A DNA stretch of 22,461 nucleotides, taken from positions 1 to 22,461 of the forward strand of contig MNCI01027051.1 in the NCBI GenBank assembly GCA_015680685.1. Direction: 5' to 3'. Below are positions 1 through 8,299 of this stretch, in pieces (the first letter of the stretch is position 1; every line of letters begins with the position of its first letter). The stretch comes from Gnetum montanum. Lineage: Eukaryota > Streptophyta > Gnetopsida > Gnetales > Gnetaceae. The notes under the pieces were generated by a model that was not told where the DNA came from, did no database searches, and worked only from the letters and a program-made list of their open reading frames with translations. Position numbers and translations under genes: made by a program.

Positions 1-1473
1 AAATAAAGAAGAAAAATAAGTTGCTAAAAAACTATTAATAGTCTCGAGATCTTTAATGATAAAATCATTTATATAAAGTGATTTCAGTTTAGGTACTTGA
101 CCCTTTTCTTTTAGAAATTTAAAAAATTATTTGTAAAGTTCATCTTCAATTTTTAGCCAGCCTATATGACTTTTAGTGAGAGTACTTTAGTTTTAAAAGT
201 ATCATAACATTGTTTAGCATAATGAGCTTTAGCCAAGGCTTTTTGAGTTTCAAAGTCAAAGGGATTTTGGTCTTAAGAAATTTACATTTGCTTTACAAAT
301 TCTATAACATCTTCTTCAACTTGACACTTACATTTAGCAAATTACTTTCTAAACTATCTAGCATAATGCCTAACTCTCCAAGTAGTTCATTGCCACTAGT
401 CAATTTAACCAATATTAACAATAGGTCTTTTTCTCAAATTCTATAAAGACTTTAAAATATTTTTCTCATTGGGTCCTATCGATATATTAGCATTCATATA
501 AAAATATCATACTTTTAAAAGGATGAAGAATTAATACTAGAGAGAAAAATGCTAATAGGAAAATGATCTAACCGAGTAGCATATGTATGCACTTCTTTTT
601 TCCTTGTAGGCTTCCAAAAGGTAACCTTAGAGATATAAAATCTATTAAGTCATTAATAAATTCTAGCTATTTTTTTCATTGGGTCCCATGGATATATTAG
701 CATTCATAAAAAAAATCTCATGCTTTCAAAAGGATGAAGAATTAATACTAAAGAGAAAAATGCTAATAAGAAAATTATTTAATAGAGTACCATCTATATG
801 CACTTCTATTTTCCTTGCAGGCTTCCAAAAGGCAACCTTAGAGATATAAAATCTATTAAGTTAACAATAAATTCTATTATTTTCTTATTGATAATTACAG
901 TAACTATAATGCATCTTATTTAAATGAAATGGAAATAAAAATTTAACATCAAAAAGAATTTTTTAAAAAAAATTGCACCTATCTTATTTTTCTTGGAAAG
1001 ACATATTAGGAGGAAGACAACCAAGTTTATCTAAATGACTTTCAACTATATTGAAATCACCTCCAATACTCAAAGGAACTTTAGGCAAAGATAAAAGATA
1101 TTTCTAAATATTTTATTAATCTCTTAAATTATTAGGAGCATAAATATTACAAAGTCTAGAGTCACCTTTTTCACTATGACAAATAATCCAAATAACTCTT
1201 TCAAGGTTGTTAAAACCAAAATTCAAAACTTTTCTAGTGTAATTTTTATTAACAAAAATAATAACACCTCCTTTATTAACTTCATAAGTAGCATAGAAAA
1301 CAATTCAATTTTTAAAAATATATTTACAAATAAGACTAATATCATGAGGTGAAATCTTAATTTCTTACATGAAAAAAATCTAGAGATAAATGTTGATTTG
1401 AAAGATACTCCTCAATAACCTTTGCTCAAGACCTATCACAAAAGTCTTGAACATTCTATGATAAAACTAACAT
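1..1473 (-). pseudogene. LINE ORF2 N-terminus: endonuclease domain and pre-RT linker, broken
   Basis: ORF2 of L1-type LINEs encodes an endonuclease that nicks target DNA, followed by reverse transcriptase. The likely start is the ATG at 1473-1471, reading MLVLS-stop-NVQDF; the usual plant motif here is LSWNVRG, so the stop probably replaces a Trp. Visible motifs in order are the 'EIK' block (usual QETK) near 1380, 'NKGGVIIFVNK' near 1250, 'NIYAPNN' near 1140, and the catalytic 'GGDFNIVESHLDKLG' at about 1064-1020. 'TFWKPTRKKEVHTYATRLD' near 620-570 corresponds to the usual W...ARLDRFL segment. The pre-RT linker with 'KSHIGWLKIEDE' (usual KSRxxWLKEGD) lies near 150. Several stops and frameshifts, plus a 210-bp internal duplication, make it non-functional. 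The RT domain is outside the window. Confidence 0.85.
461..885. repeat. Two-copy 210-bp tandem duplication inside the LINE endonuclease
   Basis: Copy 1 (461-670) and copy 2 (671 to about 885) both begin with TTTTTCATTGGGTCC-type sequence and share nearly all words, including 'aaggatgaagaattaatact' and 'accttagagatataaaatct'. They differ by scattered substitutions, so the duplication is old. The duplicated segment encodes the C-terminal part of the endonuclease domain, so this copy would carry that part twice. Confidence 0.9.
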
Positions 1474-1885
1474 TGAGATATGGAGAAAGAGACCCCCATC
1501 CTTGATTTTTCAAGCTCATCATTTGTCTTACAATCCATGTCACTAATAAGTGAAAAAGCATTTTTTGAAAAAAGACCATTTAGAACAGTAGTAGAAGTAG
1601 AAAGAGAATGAGATACCTTTGGGGTTTTTAAATTGAAAGTAGTATTTTCAAGTCTCTTCTTTTTATATTTCACTAAATGAAACTCCATTTGCATCAATAT
1701 TTTCATTGCTACCCCTATCGAAAATTTGTTTTGTTAAGAGGAATTTTCTTTAGATATCAAGATTTTATTAGCATCTTTAGAATTATAAGGATTAGCAAAA
1801 GGTTGAGAACTTGTTGAAGAAGATTTTATTTATACTTGTTGAAAACTACCATTTTTTACCTTTTTTGAAAATTATTATTTCTTGT
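1467..1885 (-). pseudogene. LINE ORF1, C-terminal part (downstream of the LTR insertion)
   Basis: On the minus strand a Ser/Lys/Asn-rich reading frame continues from the insertion point at 1885 to a TAG at 1469-1467. The longest open part is 79 codons, from 1706. Low complexity is usual for the tail of plant LINE ORF1 after the zinc knuckle. Its stop overlaps the proposed ORF2 start in the string ATGTTAG (1473-1467). In-frame stops occur upstream of 1706. The N-terminal part of the same gene is at 11615-12321. The assignment rests on position and order, not on a conserved motif in this piece. Confidence 0.6.
1881..1885. repeat. Left target-site duplication of element 1 (CTTGT)
   Basis: These five bases directly abut the left LTR tip TGATGAGC. 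The right copy at 11615-11619 is CTTTT, matching at four of five positions. Five base pairs is the standard duplication length for Ty3/Gypsy integration. Confidence 0.7.
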
Positions 1886-2583
1886 TGATGAGCAGCGAGG
1901 TATCCTTATGCTTGACCATACGAATACGAGCATACACACATGATCCAGTCGAATTCCAAGGACTAAGTACTTATGCACCTTTGTGGAACCAGGATGGGTT
2001 AGTTAATCATTGTCTTCCCAAGCTTACTTGTATAGCACGATTGTATGATTAAGTAAACTTGAGGTACATGATTTTTATGGCTTTTATATTTTTATGTCCT
2101 GGTGCTACAAAAAGAGGAGAGAGATAACTAAGTAACTAATTTAATTTAACTAGTCCTAACACTAGCATTTGTTCTCACTTGTTGTACACATCCTGAACCA
2201 GTGCAATGCTACTGGGATTACCAAACGCTAATCATTACTGGCTTACCAAGCGTTACACACATGCTCGAAGTGGTTGTACTGAGTGTGCTTACTTAGGAGA
2301 GTTGTAGGGTGAGAGAGAGAACATTAATTAACTAAGAAAAGCATTAAGTAACAATAATTAACATTAATTAATCTATTCTAAATGCTACAAGGTTTATCAC
2401 AAAGTTCATCTTTATTACCATACATAAGGTGTGCTCAAGTACACAATGCTCGAATAAAGATTCATTCACTTTATGACTCCTACTGCAAGCACTCAAAAAT
2501 AGTTCTATCTCTAGAAAGGGAAAAAGGCAAGACTTTGGGTAAGGGACTAAGACTAATTGTCAAAACCAAGTGTGCCTGCCTCT

Positions 2584-2591
2584 TATTTATA
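2584..2591 (-). promoter_or_regulatory. TATA box in element 1 3' LTR
   Basis: TATAAATA on the minus strand, 111 nt inside the LTR tip. The same octamer sits at the same distance in the other LTR of this element (11496-11503). It probably sets transcription start at the U3/R boundary. Confidence 0.6.
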
Positions 2592-2609
2592 GGTAACAAG
2601 GCAAGTCTC

Positions 2610-2695
2610 GATATCGGATGCTTGATATCGCTTGGAAGGCTCCAATATCGCGGACCGCATATTGTGGATGCAATATCGCGGTCCTGATATTGCGA
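2610..2695. repeat. GATATC-type palindrome array in U3 of element 1 3' LTR
   Basis: About six copies of (A/G)ATATCG or a one-base variant, spaced roughly 14-18 bp apart, fill the interval between the TATA box and the LTR tip. The other LTR has the matching array at about 11520-11608. The position upstream of TATA suggests a regulatory role, but this is inference. Confidence 0.7.
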
Positions 2696-2702
2696 TTCAC
2701 CA

Positions 2703-2715
2703 TAACCCCACGACT
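2703..2715 (-). other. Polypurine tract of element 1
   Basis: Minus-strand sequence AGTCGTGGGGTTA directly abuts the 3' LTR tip. Element 2 has AGTCGTGGGGGTA in the same place. The PPT primes plus-strand DNA synthesis during reverse transcription. Confidence 0.75.
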
Positions 2716-4610
2716 AAATGAAAACTCGTCCTTGAGTTCCTTACAAAATATTAGGAAGGTATGAGATTATTGACTAAATGACACTATGGTGGAATGGGAT
2801 GATAGACTCAAGGTGCCTGATGAATGGATCTAAAAGCATATTACAACATTGGTGTTCATACCCACTGTGGTGACCACCGTACATAAATGACATCCAGGCC
2901 CTCATTTGATAGCTTGAAGAGAGAGAAAAGAAAATGAGGCGTGTTGCCAATGCCGAAATTGCACCTTCCATTATTTATCCATAGCCACGCAACCATACTT
3001 GTTCCTTTCATGAATGCTCCTACTCCAGTCCATCGTGAGTGCTCCGTCCTAGCCTAGTCCATTTTTCGTATGATCGCCATTTGCACATACAACACAATCA
3101 CGAATTAGCAAGGATAGATAAGTCATCATGCAGTTGATACCTTGCCTCAATATGAAGCACATTAGCTAGGTTGTGGGTATGGCAGATACTAGGTTAGAGG
3201 TTTATGATGTAAGGGTGAGATAAATTTGAAAAATTTGGGACAAGACCCCCACAACTAAGAGCGAACCTTCGATAGCGATAATTTGAAAAAATATAAGGAA
3301 CAAGAAAGATGAGAGAAATAACAACGGCGAAGCCAATAAAATGGATGTCATGGATGGGGATGAAATCAGAAATTGTTGATTGCAAAGAATGTTAAAGGAA
3401 AAGAACTTAACAATTGCACCATAAAGGAATGCTAGTGGGTCCTCCCTAAAGTAGGGCCATGCCCTTATGCCCTGACAAACCCACAAACCAAAGAGTTCGT
3501 AGGCTCTCAAAATTACATATGAAAACAATGGTTAAGAACTTACCCATAAGAATTTACCGAAGACTAACAATACGTCAACCAAGACATAGACTAATCATAA
3601 AACCAACAATGAGGCAGAATATGGGAAGAAATATGGAAGGAGATGAGGAAATGGAATGGAATACCAAGAGCAAGGTTGTGTAAAGTACCTTGTGTAGTGT
3701 GTGGTTAAGGTGGCTGAGTAGAATTCATTCCAAATCCAGATTCAAACCAACCACATCCAGTGACCTCGCATCAACACACTTGACGAATCCATCCTCTTGA
3801 AGCAACAAAAATGCTTTCACGAAAAGTCACCACCATTCCAAGGAGAGCGAGATAGGGCCTTAGTTAGAGAGAACCTTCAGGCATGGGTAACATGTCTTTC
3901 CAGTGCCATAACCAATGCTTGTAGCCCAGTGTTTTTATTATGTCTAAGGGGTGTGCTTTGAATTCTCATCAATTTTTTTTCTTTTTTCTTTTTTTTTCTT
4001 GCATGAGAACCACACCATGTAAAGACTTGTTTTTATTTTTATTCAATCAACTTCCTGATGTTTGGTGATTGGTGGAATGGCAGAAAACCCATGAAAATCA
4101 TCTAAGTTACCAAGAGAATAGCCAACACAAATGCGTTGGATCCCCTTGAAGTCACACCCTTTTCAACCATTGAGTCTTTCCTTGGTTTGAAGAATACCAA
4201 GCCACCAATTCATTAATAAGTTTACTTAGAAAAAAGGGACAACACACTTCCAAAACAAAGGGAGACCATTGAGTTGAATGGATGAATGGATGACGTGGAC
4301 TCATTGCTTATTTTATCCAAAGAAACCATATCTTAGTATCAACATTGAAAATCAAAGGAAAAAACAAAACATTAGCAACCAACATCATTATAATACAATC
4401 CACCATCATGAGCACTTATTGTAAGATGAATAAAAGTAAATCAAAAACAGAAATAGTAAAAATATGAATGATGGTGTAAGACAAAAAATAAGTAAAATTG
4501 AAAAATATGCAAAAACAATTGTGTAAAATAAAAATACAAAAGGAACTAAGGGCTTTGAATAGTTAGCATTCGTGGTTGTCTCCCCCACGACTAAGGTGGT
4601 AAGAGGCAAT
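2716..4610 (-). other. Element 1 3' region after integrase, no recognised gene
   Basis: About 1.9 kb between the integrase stop and the PPT. It contains no continuous ORF with a recognised domain. Blocks match element 2 (about 17060-18000 and 20910-21033): AGGGTGTGACTTCAAGGGGA near 4160-4141, a GGAAAGACATG...TGAAGGTT block near 3908-3871, a CTTTAGGGAGGACCCACTAGC block near 3452-3431, and the last 90 bp before the PPT. Two short peptides, KGVTSRG and FREDPLA, can be read in both elements. A hydrophobic 108-codon frame at 3528-3202 is not clearly supported as a gene. An env-like role cannot be shown. Confidence 0.6.
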
Positions 4611-5810
4611 TCAAAATAGGGAGCAAGGTTGTCCACCAACAGAGGTAGTCTGGATACTGGTTGTTCTAGGCTCATGGAAAGGGTTGCTTTGTTGGATGTT
4701 GACCAATAGTTTCTTGTCGAGGCTCTCAAGTTTATAAATCATCATGACCCTTAAAGGAAAAGTTTCATAGATAATATAAGGTCCTTCCCACAGCATTTGG
4801 AATTTAGTGTGTTGTGGCACATGTGTGGGATTCCAGTAAAGAACCTTATCTCCTAGTTAATATTTAACTTTCCTAATCCTTAAGTCATGATGTTGTTTAT
4901 TGAAGGCCTTGTGCAATTCGTTAAATGACAAGGCATCTAATCGGTTCTCATTTAGCAAGTTACGGATCATTAACCGTTCTTTTTGTGCTAGATCAAGGTC
5001 AAGGTTGAGATCACACACCATCGATAGTGTATGAAGTTCTGCTTGAATGGGAAGCATTGGAATTTTCTCGTCCACTAACTCATAGGAAGAGTAGCCTGTA
5101 GGGAGTTTCCATGTGGAGCAGTATGCCCAAAGAGCATTATTTAGTTTCGTGCTCCAATATTGCCTATACTTGCTAATAGTTTTTATCAATATTTTCGTAA
5201 TCTCCCTATTGGTGACTTTGACTTGACCGTTTGCTTGGAGGTGATATGGTGTAATTAGTTTGTGTTCAACCCCTAAGCGATACATTAGGTTCTAAAAAGT
5301 TGCACCTGTAAAACGTGTGCCATTGTTAGAAATAAGTGCAAAAGGCACACCAAACTTGTTTACGATTTGTTGTTGAACAAATCATGTAGCTGTAGAGGAT
5401 GTGCAATCCTTAATAGCGGCTGCTTTTGCCCATTTTGTAAAGTAGTCAACGGCAACAATGATGTAGGATTTTCCATTGGATATTGGTATAATAGGCCCTA
5501 TAAAATCAATTCCCCATATGTCGAAGTGTTCTAAAGGTTGAATCCATTGTTGCAAACCCTCCATTCTAATAGTCATTCCCCCATCACATTGACAGTGCTC
5601 ACAAGATTGGACAAAATGATGGGCATCTTGAAACAATGTGGGCCAATAATATCCTTCAAGTAGAATTTTAATGGCTATTCGTCTCCCGACATAATGATCC
5701 CCACAAGGACCCTCATGAGCATCTTAGAGAACTTGTAATTTATCTATATCAGGAACACACCATCGAACCAAGCTATCAGAACATACTTTATAAAGTTACA
5801 TGTTGATTTC
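4611..5810 (-). pseudogene. Element 1 integrase, catalytically altered
   Basis: Integrase inserts the cDNA into host DNA. The N-terminal zinc-binding HHCC module is complete: HEGPCGDH (5717-5694), then GYYWPT, then SCEHCQ near 5600. The core starts with WGIDFIGP, which keeps the first Asp. The second catalytic position reads ISNNGTRF (AAC at 5327-5325), where the family has S-D-N-G. The third reads GQVKVTNR (AAA at 5219-5217), where the family has Glu. The C-terminal part has KVLYWNP and WEGPYIIYE, typical of the GPY/F region, and ends near 4611. The domain stays in one frame from about 6062 to 4611 with a few stops. No chromodomain was recognised after it. Confidence 0.9.
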
Positions 5811-5854
5811 CATAAAATACTTATCTCAGTGAAGAAACTATTGTTTCTTTTTAT

Positions 5855-6420
5855 TGTCTAACTCTTATGGTGTTTGTTGTGTAAGGAGATAGGTGAGAAT
5901 ACTACTATACCAGTTTGTCTCCATGGTCAATTGATTAGTTACTACACTTGCAAAGAGGAGTTCATTAGGAAAATGATCAAAAATTGGATACTCATCCTTT
6001 TTGTTGTCCCATCGCAACCGAGATAAATGATCAGCAACTACGTTCTCGATGCCTCTAATCAATCATCGTAAGATCAAACTCCTGTAAGATTACAAGCCAT
6101 CGTATAATGCGATGGCTCACCATTGGTTTATTCAGCACAAACCGAATTGCACTATGGTCTGTGTGTACAAATACCTTATAGCCCAAAACATAGTGCCTAA
6201 ATTTTTCTAGTGCAAACACTATCGCCATTAGTTCTTTCTCTATTATGGTGTAGTTAAGTTGTGCACCAGCAATACTTCTACTTACATAGTGGATGTAATA
6301 AGGATGTTTTTGATCATCTAACTGTGTAAGTACGACTACTAAAGCATAGTTGGACATGTTAGTCATTATTTGGAATGGTCTAGACCAATCAAAAGCTTGT
6401 AGAATGGGTGTTTCTATGAG
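5855..6420 (-). pseudogene. Element 1 RNase H domain, broken
   Basis: RNase H degrades the RNA strand of the RNA/DNA hybrid. The order is as usual: FQIMTNMSNYALVVVL (family FxxxxDASDxAxGxVL, so the catalytic Asp is now Asn, codon AAC 6360-6358), IEKELMAIVFALEKFRHYVL with the catalytic Glu kept, VHTDHSAIRFVL with Asp kept, and ENVVADHLSRL with the last Asp kept. A frameshift near 6060, at a repeated GATT, separates the last segment from the rest. Confidence 0.9.
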
Positions 6421-7550
6421 CTTCTATTTTAAAGTTTGGAAAGCTAATTCGCATTCCTTGGTCCATTCGAAAGGTACGTCCTTTTTCGTTAGTTCGACCA
6501 ATGGTTTTGCAACCTTTGAAAAGTGTTTGTAATAGCCAGTGTGTCCAAGGAATGACCAAATATCTTTTACAATTTCAGGTTGCCGAGTAATTCCTTGGAT
6601 AACTTTGATCTTTTCAAGATCTGCATCTATTCCTATTTGTGAGATCTTATGCCCTAGTACAATGCCTTCTTGGACCATTAAATGGCATTTTTGCCAGTTG
6701 AGCCTTAAGTTGGTTTCTACACATCATTTTAGTACTTTCTCTAATAGGTCCAAAGCTTGATTAAAGTTCGCCCCGTAGGTGGAGAAGTCATCCATGAAGA
6801 CCTCCACACCATTTTCTATTTGCTATTGGAATATGCTTAGAACTAATCGTTGAAACATTGCAAAGGTATTGCACAAGGCAAACAACATCTGTTTGTATGA
6901 AAATTTTCCCCAAGGACTGGTGAATGTAGTCTTGTCTTGGTCCTCTTAGGCTATTTGTATTTGGTTGTACCCACTGTACCCATCCAGAAAACTATAGTAG
7001 CGATGCCCTGCAATGGTGTCTAAGACTTGGTCAAAAAATGGCAATGGAAAGTGGTCTTTGAATGTTGCCATATTTAGTAGCCTAAAATCTATGCACATCC
7101 TCCATTTACCTTCCTTTTTGGGCACAATAACTAAGGGACTAACCCATTCACTATCAACAATGGGGTATATGAACCCAGCTTCTAGAAGCTATTCAATTTC
7201 TTCCTTAACCACTTCCTTAAGCTTTGGGTTAAGTCACCTCTATGGTTGTCTTCGAGGCTTCATGGAGGGGTCGATATAAATTCTATGTTGGCATATCCTA
7301 GGATCTTGGAAAGCTTGTAGAAGGCTTTTGACTATTTATTTATTACCTTTAGTAGTCTCCCTTTTTGTTGAGGAGTGAGCTTAGCGTTAATAATTATGGA
7401 TTTTCCATTCTTGAGAAATGTGTATTCCATACCGATGGGCAATGGTTTTAACTCAAGGGGCTCCTATTTAAACTTATCAGGGATTTTCAACTTCCCTCAG
7501 TTGATATTTTCAATGTCAAGACTTGGAATTTGGTGATGGACTTGCTCTAA
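6421..7550 (-). pseudogene. Element 1 reverse transcriptase, broken
   Basis: The RT copies genomic RNA into cDNA. Motifs in order are an upstream linker ELKPLPIGMEYTFLKNGK (near 7460-7410), AGFIYPIVDSEWVSPLVIVP (near 7150), KWRMCIDFRLLN, SFLDGYSGYNQI with the first catalytic Asp, and VFMDDFSTYG with the catalytic Asp pair at 6792-6787. Then come GIVLGHKIS and SFLGHTGYYKHF, the connection to RNase H. All three catalytic Asp are retained. Stops occur within it and one frameshift lies between about 7430 and 7240. VFMDDFS and VLGHKIS are characteristic of Athila/Tat-type elements. Confidence 0.92.
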
Positions 7551-7709
7551 TGTGTCTATGCTATCGATGTATGCACAAGTCAAACCCTCAGTTGGTTCCA
7601 TGCATATAGTTGGACTGCTCTCTTGATTAGCTGTCAACCACTGGGTGCCTTCTTGTCTTATGGCTACTACATACATGCATCTTTGTATATTGGTTACTTG
7701 TGGACACTA

Positions 7710-8299
7710 GTTTCATGCAAGCAATGTTAAACGTTGTACGAACCAGGACTTCTGCACACAGTTGCACCCTGTGTCACTGTATGCGATGCATGGAACTTTC
7801 TTCTTCTCAATCTTTCCAAACGTATTTTCCTTGGATATTTCTAGGGAAAGATCATGGATTCCTAGGCATGCATTAATTGTGCTTAACCATGCTCTTTCCA
7901 TTATGATTAAGAAGTCCCCCTTACCATTGTTCACTTGAATCACTAGGAAGTTAGTTGGATACAACCATCCACAAACAGTGGTAACAATGTCCTCCACTAG
8001 TCCTAATGGAACAATGATGGACTAGTCAGCCAACTCTAAACGAATGTTACTCTTTTTTAGGCCTGATACATTTCTTGAGAGATTAGGTTAACACTGGAAC
8101 CTGAATCCAAAAGAGCTTTGCACGGCTCATTCCCAGTGATCTGTAGATATATAAGAGGACTCCTAGGATCAGAGAATTTCCTAGGAAGATGGCCAGCTTT
8201 TATCCAATTGATGATGGCATGAGTTAACATGACTATATGTGTTGGGCACGATGTTTGATCTGTAGGGAGTTTCAAAGTTTTAATTAGTAATGAGGCGTT
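7710..8299 (-). pseudogene. Element 1 aspartic protease, broken
   Basis: A retropepsin that cleaves Gag-Pol. The active site reads LLDSGSSVNLIS (near 8115-8080), where the family has L-D-T/S-G-A-S. The second half reads ADxSIIVPLGLVEDI then FLIIMERAWLSTINACLGI, corresponding to the flap and the usual FLIILGRPFLAT segment. The N-terminal half is in the same frame as gag; a frameshift near 8045 moves the rest to another frame. There are few stops. Confidence 0.85.

Larger units (their letters stand above)
1..1885 (-). mobile_element. LINE (plant L1-type), 3' arm, runs off left edge
   Basis: This is a degenerate non-LTR retrotransposon read on the minus strand. It holds the C-terminal part of ORF1 (1885 to 1467), the start of ORF2 with an apurinic endonuclease-like domain (1473 to about 480), and the linker ahead of the reverse transcriptase (about 460 to 1). 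The RT itself would lie beyond position 1. The 5' arm of the same LINE lies at 11615-12321, because an LTR element has inserted between the two. AT-rich sequence and many in-frame stops mark it as old. Confidence 0.85.
1886..2702 (-). repeat. Element 1 3' LTR (817 bp)
   Basis: A direct repeat of 10779-11614. Read on the minus strand it runs TGGTGAATC...CTCATCA, with the usual TG/CA tips. The 19-bp length difference from the other LTR is accounted for by one insertion in the right LTR (around 11044-11062, containing 'tactcaaatatgctttaac'). Scattered, mostly transition differences affect roughly one base in ten by eye. Confidence 0.95.

Noticed and set aside
210-446. 78-codon plus-strand frame at the left edge
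   Set aside because: It is antisense to the LINE pre-RT linker, which reads as a LINE in the minus direction.
2382-2687. 101-codon plus-strand frame, with a matching frame at 11294-11557
   Set aside because: The two frames match because they lie in the two LTRs of element 1, antisense to its transcript. No protein family is recognised.
2610-2695. GATATC repeats as a CRISPR-like or satellite array
   Set aside because: Units are short, imperfect and confined to LTR U3 regions. A plant LTR context explains the location.
3202-3528. Minus-strand 108-codon hydrophobic frame in the element 1 3' region, possible envelope-like gene
   Set aside because: Pyrimidine-rich AT sequence gives hydrophobic frames by chance. 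Only FREDPLA is shared with element 2, where the frame stops at once. Kept only as part of the 3' region finding.
7013-7279. Plus-strand 88-codon frame
   Set aside because: It is antisense to reverse transcriptase motifs.
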